From positions 62,001 to 126,000 of the forward strand of contig NZ_JAUHTR010000003.1 in assembly GCF_030418125.1 (NCBI RefSeq): 64,000 nucleotides of DNA, written 5' to 3'. The DNA is from Fictibacillus fluitans (GTDB lineage: Bacteria > Bacillota > Bacilli > Bacillales > Fictibacillaceae). Position 1 is the stretch's first letter, and each line of letters starts with the position of its first letter. Positions 51,967-60,877 of this stretch are shown here, in pieces. The translations under genes were made by a program, and so were the position numbers. The notes beneath the pieces were generated by a model, which ran no database searches, was not told the DNA's origin, and was given only the letters and a program-made list of their open reading frames with translations.

Positions 51967-53080
51967 TGTCATTATCGTCGGCGGAGGCGTCATTGGCAGT
52001 TCCATCGCTTACTTTCTTCGCCGTCATACCCCTTACACCGTCCTTGTATTGGAACGAAACAAAATTGGAAGTGAAGCATCATCAGCGGCAGCCGGCATGC
52101 TGGGTGCCCAGGCTGAGATTCATGAAGCTGGCCCGATGTATAAGATGGCCAGGCAGAGCAGGGAGCTGTTTCCTGACTTGAGCCATGAACTGAAAGAAAT
52201 CAGCGGTGTGGATATGGAATGGGTCGATAAAGGACTCCTGAAAACGGCCAAAGACGGCGCAGAAGCAGAAAGACTGAAGGAATTGGCTGCCTTTCACAGG
52301 GTTAATGGCCAGCCTGCCGAGTGGATGGACGCGGATGAACTTCGGAAAAAAGAACCAAATATATCAACAAAGCTGGCAGGCGGGCTGTTTTTGCCGAGGG
52401 ACGGGCAGGTGAACGCTCCCAAGCTGACTCAGGCCTATGCCCAGGCCGCTGTAAAGCTGGGTGCTGACTTTATGGAGTATACCGAGGCGGCAGGCTTCGA
52501 GTTTGCCGAGATGGGAACAGGCGTGCAAACCAGCGCAGGAACGTTTTACGGAGAAAAACTTGTGCTGGCTTCAGGTGTATGGACAGGTCGGCTCGCGGCT
52601 CAGACAGGTCTTCATATGCCGGTCTTTCCCGTGAAAGGGGAGTGCCTGTCGCTGAACTTTATGGAGCCTGTCATTACGGCAAGCATCATTTCCGAAGACT
52701 GCTACCTTGTGCCGAAGCAGGGTGGACGACTCGTCATCGGTGCTACGATGCACACTGGAACGTATGACCGGAAAGTAACTGCCGAAGGTATTCAGCAATT
52801 GCTTGAAGGAGCCATAAAAGTGGTTCCCGGGATCCGGAATGGAGAATGGGAGAAAGCGTGGAGCGGCTTCCGGCCGCAAACACCGGACGGCCTTCCATAT
52901 ATGGGGAAACATCCCCGTTATCCCAACATCTATTTTGCGGCCGGGCATTTCAGAAACGGAATTCTGTTAAGTCCGATTACCGGACAGTGGATGACCGAAT
53001 TGATTTGCGGCAGGAAGGAGGAGCAAAGCCTGTGTGAATTTGCTCCCGAACGGTTTGTACTTGAACAAATGAAAGGATGA
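51950..53080 (+). CDS. thiO: glycine oxidase ThiO
   Basis: A 376-residue FAD enzyme of the DAO family that oxidises glycine to dehydroglycine for the thiazole ring. The dinucleotide-binding motif VIIVGGGVIGSSIAYFL lies at about 6-22 and the C-terminal GFRPQTPDGLPYMG...YFAAGHFRNGILLSPITG closes the FAD site. ATG 51950 is 7 bases after AAAGGAAG, inside the end of tenI. Cytoplasmic. Confidence 0.94.
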   Translation: MRKHYDVIIVGGGVIGSSIAYFLRRHTPYTVLVLERNKIGSEASSAAAGMLGAQAEIHEAGPMYKMARQSRELFPDLSHELKEISGVDMEWVDKGLLKTAKDGAEAERLKELAAFHRVNGQPAEWMDADELRKKEPNISTKLAGGLFLPRDGQVNAPKLTQAYAQAAVKLGADFMEYTEAAGFEFAEMGTGVQTSAGTFYGEKLVLASGVWTGRLAAQTGLHMPVFPVKGECLSLNFMEPVITASIISEDCYLVPKQGGRLVIGATMHTGTYDRKVTAEGIQQLLEGAIKVVPGIRNGEWEKAWSGFRPQTPDGLPYMGKHPRYPNIYFAAGHFRNGILLSPITGQWMTELICGRKEEQSLCEFAPERFVLEQMKG

Positions 53081-53086
53081 GGGGAC

Positions 53087-53287
53087 ATGAAGCTGGTCGT
53101 GAACGGAAATACGATGGAAGTCGCAGGTGTTCAAACGGTTGGTGATTTGATCAAAGAGCTGAAGCTGGCTGGCAAGGGAGCGATTGTTGAGCTCAATGAA
53201 GAAATTTTGAGCAAAAGTGAGCATGCCGAAGCGGTATTGGCCAATGGAGACAAAGTAGAGATTGTCCATTTTGTAGGAGGAGGATGA
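53087..53287 (+). CDS. thiS: sulfur carrier protein ThiS
   Basis: A 66-residue ubiquitin-like protein ending in VHFVGGG, whose C-terminal glycine is adenylated by ThiF and then thiocarboxylated to carry sulfur to ThiG. Starts 7 bases after thiO and overlaps the next frame. Confidence 0.94.
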   Translation: MKLVVNGNTMEVAGVQTVGDLIKELKLAGKGAIVELNEEILSKSEHAEAVLANGDKVEIVHFVGGG

Positions 53288-53292
53288 GCGAA

Positions 53293-54057
53293 ATGCTTAA
53301 AATTGGAAACCATGAATTTTCTTCACGTCTTCTTTTGGGAACAGGAAAATTTCCGAATTTTGATGTGCAAAAAGAGGCAGTTAACGTATCGGGCACAGAA
53401 ATCCTTACCTTTGCGGTCAGAAGAATGAATATATTTGAACCCGACCAGCCGAACTTTCTGGAAAAGCTGGATGCGTCGAAGTATACCCTGCTTCCCAATA
53501 CGGCGGGAGCCAAAACAGCCGAAGAAGCAGTCAGGATTGCAAAGCTGGCAAAAGCCTCCGGTTTATGTGATATGATTAAGGTGGAAGTAATAGGAGATTT
53601 CAAGACCCTTCTGCCTGATCCGGTAGAAACGCTGAGAGCGTCGGAGATACTGTTGAATGAAGGATTTACGGTTCTGCCTTATGCTTCTGATGATGTACTT
53701 CTTGCAAAGAAATTAGAGGACCTTGGCGTGCATGCCATCATGCCCGGAGCTTCACCCATTGGTTCGGGCCTTGGGATCATTAACCCACTGAATATCAGCC
53801 TTATTGTTGAACAGGCAACGATACCGGTTATTGTTGACGCCGGAATCGGATCACCGGCGGATGCCGCTTTTGCAATGGAGCTCGGCGCTGATGGCGTGTT
53901 GCTGAACACAGCCGTCTCGGGCGCAGAAGACCCGGTGAAAATGGCAAAAGCGATGAAGCTGGCTATTGAAGCAGGCAGGCTTGGTTTTGAAGCGGGACGG
54001 ATTCCAAAGAAACGGTATGCCACGGCAAGCAGCCCGCTGGAGGGAATGAGTGTTTAA
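53293..54057 (+). CDS. thiG: thiazole synthase ThiG
   Basis: A 254-residue TIM-barrel enzyme joining deoxyxylulose 5-phosphate, dehydroglycine and ThiS-thiocarboxylate. [13 protein letters not shown] near the start, [10 protein letters not shown] with the imine-forming Lys (about 96), [13 protein letters not shown] and [11 protein letters not shown] phosphate loops are present. ATG 53293 is preferred; ATG 53284 directly abuts the AGGAGGAGG site. Confidence 0.95.
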   Translation: MLKIGNHEFSSRLLLGTGKFPNFDVQKEAVNVSGTEILTFAVRRMNIFEPDQPNFLEKLDASKYTLLPNTAGAKTAEEAVRIAKLAKASGLCDMIKVEVIGDFKTLLPDPVETLRASEILLNEGFTVLPYASDDVLLAKKLEDLGVHAIMPGASPIGSGLGIINPLNISLIVEQATIPVIVDAGIGSPADAAFAMELGADGVLLNTAVSGAEDPVKMAKAMKLAIEAGRLGFEAGRIPKKRYATASSPLEGMSV

Positions 54058-55079
54058 TGAACGATCGCTACTCCAGGCAGATCTTATTTGATTCGATCGG
54101 AGAAGAAGGCCAGGAGCTCCTGGCCAATAAGCATGTGCTGATCATTGGTGCAGGGGCGCTGGGAACAGGAAATGCTGAAATTCTTGCCCGGGCGGGCGTT
54201 GGAAAAATCACAATTGTCGACCGGGATTATGTGGAATGGAGCAACCTGCAGCGGCAGCAGCTGTTCAGCGAGGAAGATGCAAAATATCGAATGCCAAAAG
54301 CGGTGGCGGCAAGAGAACGGCTGGAACAGCTCAACTCTGATATCGAGGTTGAGGGGCTTGTTATGGATGCGGGTGCCGAAGAGCTGAGGCAGCTGACGGA
54401 ATTTGTCCACCTCATTATAGATGCCACTGATAACTTTGATACAAGGCTTTTGATGAATGATATTTCTCAGGAAACCAAAATCCCATGGATTTATGGTGCC
54501 TGTGTGGGAAGCTATGGCCTTAGCTATTCTATTATACCGGGAGAGACTCCTTGCCTCAGCTGTCTGCTTGAGAAAGTGCCCATGGGCGGAGCGACATGTG
54601 ATACCGCGGGAATTATAGCTCCTGCTGTACAGATGGTTGTCGCCCATCAGACAGCGGAGGCATTGAAGCTGTTGACCGGAAACAAGGATGCACTGAGAAA
54701 CAAACTGGTATCCTTTGACCTTTGGAATAATCATTACATGGCGATGGATGTCAGGAAGCTTAAAAAACAGGATTGTCCTTCCTGCGGAAACCACCCATCA
54801 TATCCTTACTTGAATCCTGAAAACCAGACAAAGACAGCCGTCCTCTGCGGGAGAGATACTGTGCAAATCCGCCCATCTGAACACGGGGAGAGGGATCTGG
54901 AGGAGCTTTCCGGAGTGCTGTCACGATTGGGAGGCAGGGTTGAACAAAACCCTTATTTGCTCTCCTATAGGGCAAACGAGCAGCACCGGCTTGTTTTTTT
55001 CAAGGACGGACGGGTTTTAATCCATGGCACGAAAGATATAGCAGAAGCCAAAAATTTGTATTACAGCTTAATAGGATAA
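54057..55079 (+). CDS. thiF: ThiF/MoeB-type adenylyltransferase
   Basis: A 340-residue E1-like enzyme that adenylates the ThiS C-terminus. ATP-binding GAGALGTGNAEILARAG (about 30-46), the catalytic-loop Cys in GGATCDTAGI (about 178-187), and zinc cysteines in PCLSC and DCPSC are all present. About 90 residues follow the last zinc pair, as a small C-terminal extension. Overlaps the thiG stop by one base. Last gene of the first thiamine operon. Confidence 0.93.
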   Translation: MNDRYSRQILFDSIGEEGQELLANKHVLIIGAGALGTGNAEILARAGVGKITIVDRDYVEWSNLQRQQLFSEEDAKYRMPKAVAARERLEQLNSDIEVEGLVMDAGAEELRQLTEFVHLIIDATDNFDTRLLMNDISQETKIPWIYGACVGSYGLSYSIIPGETPCLSCLLEKVPMGGATCDTAGIIAPAVQMVVAHQTAEALKLLTGNKDALRNKLVSFDLWNNHYMAMDVRKLKKQDCPSCGNHPSYPYLNPENQTKTAVLCGRDTVQIRPSEHGERDLEELSGVLSRLGGRVEQNPYLLSYRANEQHRLVFFKDGRVLIHGTKDIAEAKNLYYSLIG

Positions 55080-55090
55080 TTGAATAGCAC

Positions 55091-55184
55091 TCTGCTAGGG
55101 GAGCCGGAAACGGCTGAGACTGAACGGTTTGTTCTACACCCTTGGAACCTGATCTGGATGATGCCAGCGTAGGGAAGCAGGCTT
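55091..55184 (+). promoter_or_regulatory. TPP riboswitch 2, before ylmB operon
   Basis: A second THI element (GGGGAGCC, CTGAGA, ACCCTTGGAACCTGATC, GGATGATGCCAGCGTAGGGAAGC), closed by TCTGCT/AGCAGG pairing. Followed by its own terminator. Confidence 0.97.
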
Positions 55185-55213
55185 GCGAAACGGTTTAAGA
55201 CAAATCGATCATA

Positions 55214-55250
55214 CAGCCGCCTTCCTCATCCGGGGAAGGCGGTTTTTTTA
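55214..55250 (+). terminator. riboswitch-controlled terminator
   Basis: AGCCGCCTTCC/GGAAGGCGGTT stem followed by seven T. Confidence 0.92.
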
Positions 55251-55287
55251 TGCATAAGGGATAAGCGAAAGAAATCTTCGTTGATAC

Positions 55288-55516
55288 GTTGATTGTAGTG
55301 CAAGGTGCGAGACTCCTCGAAAATGAAGATCACATTTTCTTCGTGCGATGTTTCGCTGCCGTAGCGTTCCTTGTCCTGCGGGAGTAGCGTGACAGGTGAG
55401 ACCAGGAGGCGCTTGCGCCGATAAGGAGGCGTTTACGCCGGTAGGGCTCAGCGCACGCCCTGCGAAAGTAGGCGTTTACGCCGGTAAAAAGCGAGCATCC
55501 TGGAACGGAAATCAAC
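55288..55516 (+). repeat. dispersed Bacillaceae intergenic repeat, expanded form
   Basis: The start GTTGATTGTAGTGCAAGG, GGGAGTAGCGTGACAGGTGAGACC in the middle and GGAACGGAAATCAAC at the end are the framework of a repeat I know from many Bacillaceae intergenic regions; the ends GTTGAT/ATCAAC are complementary. This copy is longer than usual: a segment with its own hairpin (ATGAAGATCACATTTTCTTC) sits near 55320, and the 12-base palindromes GGCGCTTGCGCC (55408) and GGCGTTTACGCC (55428, 55471) occur three times. It lies in the transcribed leader between riboswitch and ylmB. No gene is in this stretch. Confidence 0.7.
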
Positions 55517-55553
55517 TGCTTTTAAGAGCAACAAAGCTTAAAGGAGGGTGAGC

Positions 55554-56843
55554 ATGAGCAGCATTAAGGAGAAGATTGATAGATTGGCAGAGGAAAGAAA
55601 AGAGGATTTGATTGGGATTCTTCGGTCGCTTGTCGCCTGCCGGACGGAAAGTCCTCCGGCCAGGAATACCGGGGATGCCCAGGGCTATATCAATGATCTG
55701 TTACAGGAACTTGGGTTTGAGACGGAGGAGTGGGAGCTGTTTCCCGGTGACAGGATAGTGTGTGGCACCAAATTCGGAAAAAACAGAGAACGGTATCAAA
55801 GTCTCATTCTTAATGGACATATTGACGTGGTGGCGGCGGGAGATGAAGCAGAGTGGGAGCATCCGCCGTTTGAACTGAGAAAAGAGAGAGATTTTTTGTA
55901 TGGAAGAGGCACAGCTGATATGAAAGGAGGAATGGCCTCCTCTCTTTTTGCGCTGCAGCTTCTGTGTGAACTCGGAATTGAACTGAAGGGCGATATATTT
56001 TTTCAATCCGTAACTGGAGAAGAAGCCGGTGAGGCTGGAACAAAATCATGTGTCGACCGCGGCATGCATACCGATTTTGCTATTGTGGCGGATACATCCG
56101 ATCTGGAGATTCATGGCCAGGGCGGTGTGATTACAGGCTGGATCACGGTAAAAAGCAAAACCACCCATCATGATGGCCTTCGTTCCCGGATGATTCATGC
56201 CGGCGGTGGGATTGTGGGTGCAAGTGCTATAGAGAAGATGATGAAAGTCATACAAGGGCTTCAGGAGCTTGAACGGCACTGGGCCGTAACGAAAGCCTAC
56301 CCGGGTTTTCCTCCGGGAAGCACAACGATCAATCCTTCGGTAATTGAGGGGGGAAGGAATGCGGCGTATATCGCAGATGAGTGCAGGCTTTGGATTACCG
56401 TCCATTTTTACCCGAATGAGACTTATGAAGATGTTGCAGAGGAAATCGAGCAGCACATCCTTGCCGTCGCCCTGGGAGATCCGTGGCTGAAACACCATCC
56501 TCCTTTGTTTGAATGGGGCGGAAAATCGATGATTGAAGACAGAGGAGAAATCTTTCCCGCTATAGATATTGATGAAAGCCATCAAGGGCTTGTCATGCTA
56601 AAGAACCAGCATCGGGAGGTATCCCGCAGGGAAGCAGCGGTGTCCATGTCACCAACAGTAACAGACGCGGGCTGGTTGGGACAGGCCGGTGTACCAACAG
56701 TAATCTACGGTCCCGGCAAACTGGAAGAGGCTCATTCTCTAAACGAGAAGGTTGAGCTTGGGCAGCTGGTTGAGCATGCCAAAGTTCTCGCCGGGTTTAT
56801 CGAAAAATGGTGCAATACAGAAAGGAGCAGTACAAATGACTAA
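55554..56843 (+). CDS. ylmB: formylaminopyrimidine deformylase (M20 family)
   Basis: A 429-residue M20 metallohydrolase. Metal-site segments are NGHIDVV (about 83-89), GRGTADMKGG (about 115-124), GEEAGEAGTKS (about 156-166) and a C-terminal His in AHSLNE. Its place behind a TPP riboswitch and before tenA and thiZXY identifies it as YlmB, which removes the formyl group from N-formyl-aminomethyl-pyrimidine in thiamine salvage; by sequence alone it would be called ArgE/DapE-like. ATG 55554 is 6 bases from AAGGAGGG. Confidence 0.9.
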   Translation: MSSIKEKIDRLAEERKEDLIGILRSLVACRTESPPARNTGDAQGYINDLLQELGFETEEWELFPGDRIVCGTKFGKNRERYQSLILNGHIDVVAAGDEAEWEHPPFELRKERDFLYGRGTADMKGGMASSLFALQLLCELGIELKGDIFFQSVTGEEAGEAGTKSCVDRGMHTDFAIVADTSDLEIHGQGGVITGWITVKSKTTHHDGLRSRMIHAGGGIVGASAIEKMMKVIQGLQELERHWAVTKAYPGFPPGSTTINPSVIEGGRNAAYIADECRLWITVHFYPNETYEDVAEEIEQHILAVALGDPWLKHHPPLFEWGGKSMIEDRGEIFPAIDIDESHQGLVMLKNQHREVSRREAAVSMSPTVTDAGWLGQAGVPTVIYGPGKLEEAHSLNEKVELGQLVEHAKVLAGFIEKWCNTERSSTND

Positions 56844-57513
56844 GGACCGCTTTACCAGCCAGCTGCATGAACGGGTATTGCCGGTATGGGAGCATATCCA
56901 CCGCCATCCATTTGTTCAGGGAATAAAGGACGGCTCCCTGCCGATGGAGCGTTTTATGTTTTATATGAAACAGGATTACGTATTCCTGAAGGATTATGCC
57001 AAGCTGTTTGCACTTGGCGTGGTAAAAGCAGAGGATACGGAAACGATTAAATGGTTTTCCAGTCTTCTGCATGAAACCCTGCATACGGAAATGGATCTTC
57101 ACCGGGGGTATTGCAAGGAAATCGGCATTGGTGAGGAAGAACTGGAAAATGAAAAAGCGACGCCTATTAATCTCGCATATACAAGGTACATGCTGACGGC
57201 ATCCCAGCAGGGGAGCCTCGCGGAATTGGTTTCATGTCTTTTGCCATGCATGTGGAGCTATCATGAGATCGGAACCATGCTGAAAAAAGAAGTGAAGAAC
57301 CTGGACGGTCATCCGTACCAACCTTGGATTGAAATGTACGCCTCTGAAGAATTCGGCAGTCTTTCCCATTGGCTGAAGGAGAAGCTTGATGAATGGGCAG
57401 AAGGAAAAACAAATCAGGAGCTCGAGGGTTTGCAGAACCACTTTCTGACGACATCACGATTTGAGTTCATGTTTTGGGACATGGTCTATTACGGGCACGA
57501 ATGGCCTGTATAA
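56836..57513 (+). CDS. tenA: aminopyrimidine aminohydrolase TenA
   Basis: A 225-residue all-helical thiaminase II. It turns the aminomethyl pyrimidine released by YlmB into HMP. KQDYVFLKDYAKLF (about 45-58) with the substrate Asp, catalytic Cys138 in LLPCMWSYHEIG, and RFEFMFWDMVYYGHEW at the C-terminus are conserved. The ATG lies 8 bases inside ylmB (translational coupling). Confidence 0.95.
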   Translation: MTKDRFTSQLHERVLPVWEHIHRHPFVQGIKDGSLPMERFMFYMKQDYVFLKDYAKLFALGVVKAEDTETIKWFSSLLHETLHTEMDLHRGYCKEIGIGEEELENEKATPINLAYTRYMLTASQQGSLAELVSCLLPCMWSYHEIGTMLKKEVKNLDGHPYQPWIEMYASEEFGSLSHWLKEKLDEWAEGKTNQELEGLQNHFLTTSRFEFMFWDMVYYGHEWPV

Positions 57514-57539
57514 CGAGGCAGAACGGGAGGTGAATGGAA

Positions 57540-58289
57540 ATGACGTTCATGATGAAGAATGTTTCTTACAGCATTAAAAACAACGGAGAGCGCAAATCTA
57601 TTTTAAGGAACATAAACCTGGAAGCAGCAGCGGGGGAATTCGTCTCGATTATCGGCAAAAGCGGTACAGGAAAAAGTACACTGCTTAAACTTGCATGCGG
57701 TCTGGAGAAACCGGATGAAGGGGAAATCATGATTCAAAACATGCCGTCTGTCCCGGGTTCAGCAGGCTATATGCCTCAAAAAGATCTCCTTCTTCCATGG
57801 CGTACGGTCATGGATAACCTGCTTTTGTCACCAGAACTTCAAAAGGAGAAAAAAGAAAAGAAAAAAGAGGCGGAAGCCCTTCTGGAAAGGGTGGGGCTGT
57901 CGGCCTGTCAGGAAGCCTACCCTCATGAGCTGTCAGGTGGAATGCGTCAAAGAATTGCCTTTTTGCGTACACTGCTGACGGGAAAAGATGTGCTTTTTCT
58001 GGACGAACCATTTGGCGCTCTTGATGCGATGACAAAAAAGGATATGCACCAATGGATGGCTGCTCTTTGGAGAGAGCTGAATAAAACGATCGTCCTGGTC
58101 ACCCATGACCTTCACGAGGCGGTTTTTTTAAGTGATCGGATTATTGTGCTTCACCCGTCAGGTGAAACCGAGGAAATCATGGTTCAGCTGCCGAGACCGC
58201 GAGAGGCGTTTTTAACCCCTGAAATAACTGGATTGATCAATACATTGGAGAGCAGAATTACACATGAATCGTATCAAGGCATTTCTTAA
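57540..58289 (+). CDS. thiZ: ABC transporter ATP-binding protein ThiZ
   Basis: A 249-residue ATPase of the nitrate/sulfonate/taurine-type importers. Walker A GKSGTGKST (about 37-45), signature LSGGMRQR (about 125-132), Walker B VLFLDEPFGALD (about 144-155) are intact. With ThiX and ThiY it imports formylaminopyrimidine. ATG 57540 has better spacing from GGGAGG than ATG 57534. Confidence 0.92.
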   Translation: MTFMMKNVSYSIKNNGERKSILRNINLEAAAGEFVSIIGKSGTGKSTLLKLACGLEKPDEGEIMIQNMPSVPGSAGYMPQKDLLLPWRTVMDNLLLSPELQKEKKEKKKEAEALLERVGLSACQEAYPHELSGGMRQRIAFLRTLLTGKDVLFLDEPFGALDAMTKKDMHQWMAALWRELNKTIVLVTHDLHEAVFLSDRIIVLHPSGETEEIMVQLPRPREAFLTPEITGLINTLESRITHESYQGIS

Positions 58290-59064
58290 GGATTATTATT
58301 TATTTTTGATGGCAGCCGCCATCCTGCTTGGTGTATGGGAATGGCTTGTTGATACAGGCAGACTGCCGCCTTTTATATTGCCGGCGCCGTCGGGAATCCT
58401 TTTGTCACTTGTTGAGAACAGGGACATCTTGCTTATGCATACATGGGCGACATTCAAGGAAACCACCATCGGCTTTTTGATTGCGGCGTTGGCGGGTGTT
58501 TCACTTGCGGTATCCATGTTTTTTTTCAAATCGGTGCAAAGAACGGTGTATCCCGCGGTATTGATCTCCCAAACCATACCGATCATCGCTCTGTCGCCCA
58601 TCTTTGTCCTTTGGTTCGGCTACAGTATCTGGAGCAAGGTGGCGGTTACCGTTTTGATCGCTTTCTTTCCCATTGTGGTAAGTACATATGACGGCCTGAA
58701 TCATCATGACCGGGACTATGTGGACCTATTGCGGTCGATGGGAGCACGGAGATGGCAGATCTTTAAAAAAGTTCAGATGCCCATGGCCCTTCCCTCGTTT
58801 TTTTCGGGCATCAAACTCGCTGCGGTATTTTCGGTGGTCGGCGCAACCATCGGTGAATGGCTGGGAGCAAGCGAAGGGCTCGGGTACTATTCGAGGAGAA
58901 TGTCAGGAAGCCTGAACGCGGAAGGTGTCTTTTCCGCCATTTTCCTTTTATCGCTGCTTGGCATGTGTTTTTTTGGAGCAGCAGCGCTTGCAGAAAAACG
59001 AACGTTCAAATGGAAAGAAGTCAGAAAGGATGTACAACATGAAAAAGTGGATGAAACACAGTAA
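58264..59064 (+). CDS. thiX: ABC transporter permease ThiX
   Basis: A 266-residue permease with six helices and the BPD_transp_1 EAA loop DYVDLLRSMGARRWQIFKKVQMPMALPSFFSGIK (about 148-181). It overlaps thiZ by 26 bases and thiY by 26 bases. Uptake channel for thiamine-derived pyrimidines by context. Confidence 0.92.
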   Translation: MNRIKAFLKDYYLFLMAAAILLGVWEWLVDTGRLPPFILPAPSGILLSLVENRDILLMHTWATFKETTIGFLIAALAGVSLAVSMFFFKSVQRTVYPAVLISQTIPIIALSPIFVLWFGYSIWSKVAVTVLIAFFPIVVSTYDGLNHHDRDYVDLLRSMGARRWQIFKKVQMPMALPSFFSGIKLAAVFSVVGATIGEWLGASEGLGYYSRRMSGSLNAEGVFSAIFLLSLLGMCFFGAAALAEKRTFKWKEVRKDVQHEKVDETQ

Positions 59065-60049
59065 ATGGCTGCTTGCAGGGTGCTTGATTCTTGCTCTTGG
59101 CGCATGTTCCTCCTCTGCTACAGAAGGCGGGGAAGGGAAAAACGGATTAAAGAAAGTAACGTTGATGCTCGACTGGTACCCGAATGCGGTGCATGCCGGA
59201 ATCTATGATGCCATTGAAAAAGGGTATTTTAAAAAGGAAGGCATTGAGGTAGATGTGAAAATGCCAGCTGAAACCAATGACCCACTAAAGCTGGTGGCTG
59301 CAGGACGTACAGATCTTGCGTTAACCTACCAGCCGCAGGTTGTGCTTTCCCGGGCGGAGAACATACCGGTAGTTTCTCTGGGCGCGCTGGTGAGGCATCC
59401 GCTCAATCATCTGATGGTAGCAAAGAAAAGCAGCATTCATACACCTAAAGATCTTGAAGGGAAAAATGTGGGTTATCCTTCTATTCCAATAAATGAAGCT
59501 ATTGTCAAAACGATGGTAAAGCATGACGGGGGAAACCCGGATGATGTAAAAATGACGGATATCGGCTGGGATATCATTCCGGCTATGGCTTCCGAAAAAG
59601 TCGATGGCGTTTCGGGGGGATACATCAACCATGAACAAATTCTGCTGGAAAAAGAAGGGCACCCTGTGCGGTCGATTGATCCCGTAAAATACGGTGTACC
59701 TGATTATTATGAACTTGTACTTGTTTCAAGTGAAGATGGGCTGAAGAAGAACAAAAAGCTGTACCAAAAGTTCTGGCGGGCGCTGTCCAAAGGGCAAAAA
59801 GATGTACAGAAGCAGCCGGAAAAAGCGTTGAATGTTTTGTTTGAGCATGAAAACAAAGAATTTCCGCTGGATCAAAAGGTAGAAAAGAAAAGTCTTCAAA
59901 TTCTGCTGCCTCTGATGGACAGTGGAAGCAAGCCGTTTGGGTATCAGGACCAGAGTTCGTGGGACAAGGTTTCAGATTGGCTGTATGAAACACACATGAT
60001 CAAAAAGAAGGCAGATACCCAAAAGGCCTACATTAATCTCGGAAAGTAA
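59039..60049 (+). CDS. thiY: pyrimidine-binding lipoprotein ThiY
   Basis: A 336-residue binding lipoprotein with lipobox LALGAC (Cys23). The mature part has the NMT1/THI5-like fold: MLDWYPNAVHAGIYDAIEKGYFKKEGI (about 43-69), GRTDLALTYQPQVV (about 89-102), and a closing C-terminal lobe. It binds N-formyl-aminomethyl-pyrimidine outside the cell for ThiXZ. Start ATG 59039 after AAAGGATG, inside the thiX end. Last gene of the salvage operon; no clear terminator follows until 60.25 kb, so the small gene at 60106 may be cotranscribed. Confidence 0.93.
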   Translation: MKKWMKHSKWLLAGCLILALGACSSSATEGGEGKNGLKKVTLMLDWYPNAVHAGIYDAIEKGYFKKEGIEVDVKMPAETNDPLKLVAAGRTDLALTYQPQVVLSRAENIPVVSLGALVRHPLNHLMVAKKSSIHTPKDLEGKNVGYPSIPINEAIVKTMVKHDGGNPDDVKMTDIGWDIIPAMASEKVDGVSGGYINHEQILLEKEGHPVRSIDPVKYGVPDYYELVLVSSEDGLKKNKKLYQKFWRALSKGQKDVQKQPEKALNVLFEHENKEFPLDQKVEKKSLQILLPLMDSGSKPFGYQDQSSWDKVSDWLYETHMIKKKADTQKAYINLGK

Positions 60050-60105
60050 CTGAGTAGTTTCTACCTCGTTTGGATATGTTAAGTACCAGGCAAGGAGGTG
60101 TCCGG

Positions 60106-60246
60106 ATGGCCGAAAATGAAAAAAGACGTGAGCAAAATGCGGAACAGCGAAAGCGAAAGGCGGATATTCCAAAGGGAACGTATGCTGATCCAATCGCCAA
60201 TCAGGGAGATATCGCCGAAATCAAGAATGTTAAGGATAGCGAATAA
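60106..60246 (+). CDS. small hydrophilic hypothetical protein
   Basis: A 46-residue protein with AAGGAGGTG 6 bases before its ATG. First half strongly charged (Glu/Arg/Lys/Gln), second half GTYADPIANQGDIAEIKN. Not recognised; probably unstructured. It lies between thiY and a terminator. Confidence 0.65.
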   Translation: MAENEKRREQNAEQRKRKADIPKGTYADPIANQGDIAEIKNVKDSE

Positions 60247-60248
60247 TG

Positions 60249-60288
60249 AAAAAACACGCCCTGATAATAAAGGAGCGTGTTTTTTTGT
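60249..60288 (+). terminator. intrinsic terminator
   Basis: AAACACGC-CCTG...-GCGTGTTT stem followed by seven T. The next 240 bases to 60528 show only a 14-codon frame with AGGAGG at 60324. Confidence 0.85.
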
Positions 60289-60528
60289 TTTGGTGTATGC
60301 AAGCAGAACCAGGAGGTGCAGGAATGCAGGCATGGGAACAGAGCGGGCCGGAGAAACAACAGCTTTAGCTCCGGATGCTCAGCCTTTCTTCCTGAACTGC
60401 CCAATATCCACATATTGATGGTCAGGCGTGCATATCTTCATTGGTATGCAAAAAAGTTAAACTGCCTTAATATGTGCTTAATCATTGGGGGCTATAATGG
60501 CAGGGAAAAGGAATAGGAGTGGAAAGAT

Positions 60529-60783
60529 ATGAAGACATACTGCTTTTTGCAGGATAAAATGAATTCAAGAACGATCTCAAAGCTTGTTCATAAAGCGAAC
60601 GAATTTGAAGAGTGCCAGATCTATTTCGAATTTGATAATTGCCAGATGAATGCCAAAAGCATGCTAAGCATGAGCAAGCTGTCAGGAATCGCAGGGTTAT
60701 GCTGCATAACGGCGCTAGGACAGGACCAGCAGGATGCCCTTGAAGGATTGCGCCTGATTTGCGCCGGGAAAGTGGTTAACTGA
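60529..60783 (+). CDS. HPr-like protein without the phosphorylatable His
   Basis: An 84-residue protein with the HPr fold pattern: SRTISKLVHKANEFEECQIYFEF (about 13-35), NAKSMLSMSKLSGIAG (41-56) and TALGQDQQDALEGL (61-74). HPr His15 aligns with Asn12, while Arg17 (Arg14) and the regulatory Ser46 (Ser44) are kept. So it cannot pass phosphate in the sugar PTS but might be a target of HPr kinase, as Crh is. Single gene after AGGAGTGG. Confidence 0.75.
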   Translation: MKTYCFLQDKMNSRTISKLVHKANEFEECQIYFEFDNCQMNAKSMLSMSKLSGIAGLCCITALGQDQQDALEGLRLICAGKVVN

Positions 60784-60877
60784 ATATTGTCGTAAATACC
60801 TCCTGAAACAATGGATTTCATTACCGGAATTTTGTAAACTAAAGGTAATTCAATTTCGTTTGGCAGGAGGATTGGTT

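Noticed and set aside
55288-55516. CRISPR-like array from the repeated GGCG palindromes
   Set aside because: Only three 12-base copies at irregular spacing, no leader and no cas genes; they are parts of a dispersed repeat.
60324-60368. 14-codon frame with AGGAGG after the thiY region terminator
   Set aside because: Too short to support; the purine-rich site may be chance.
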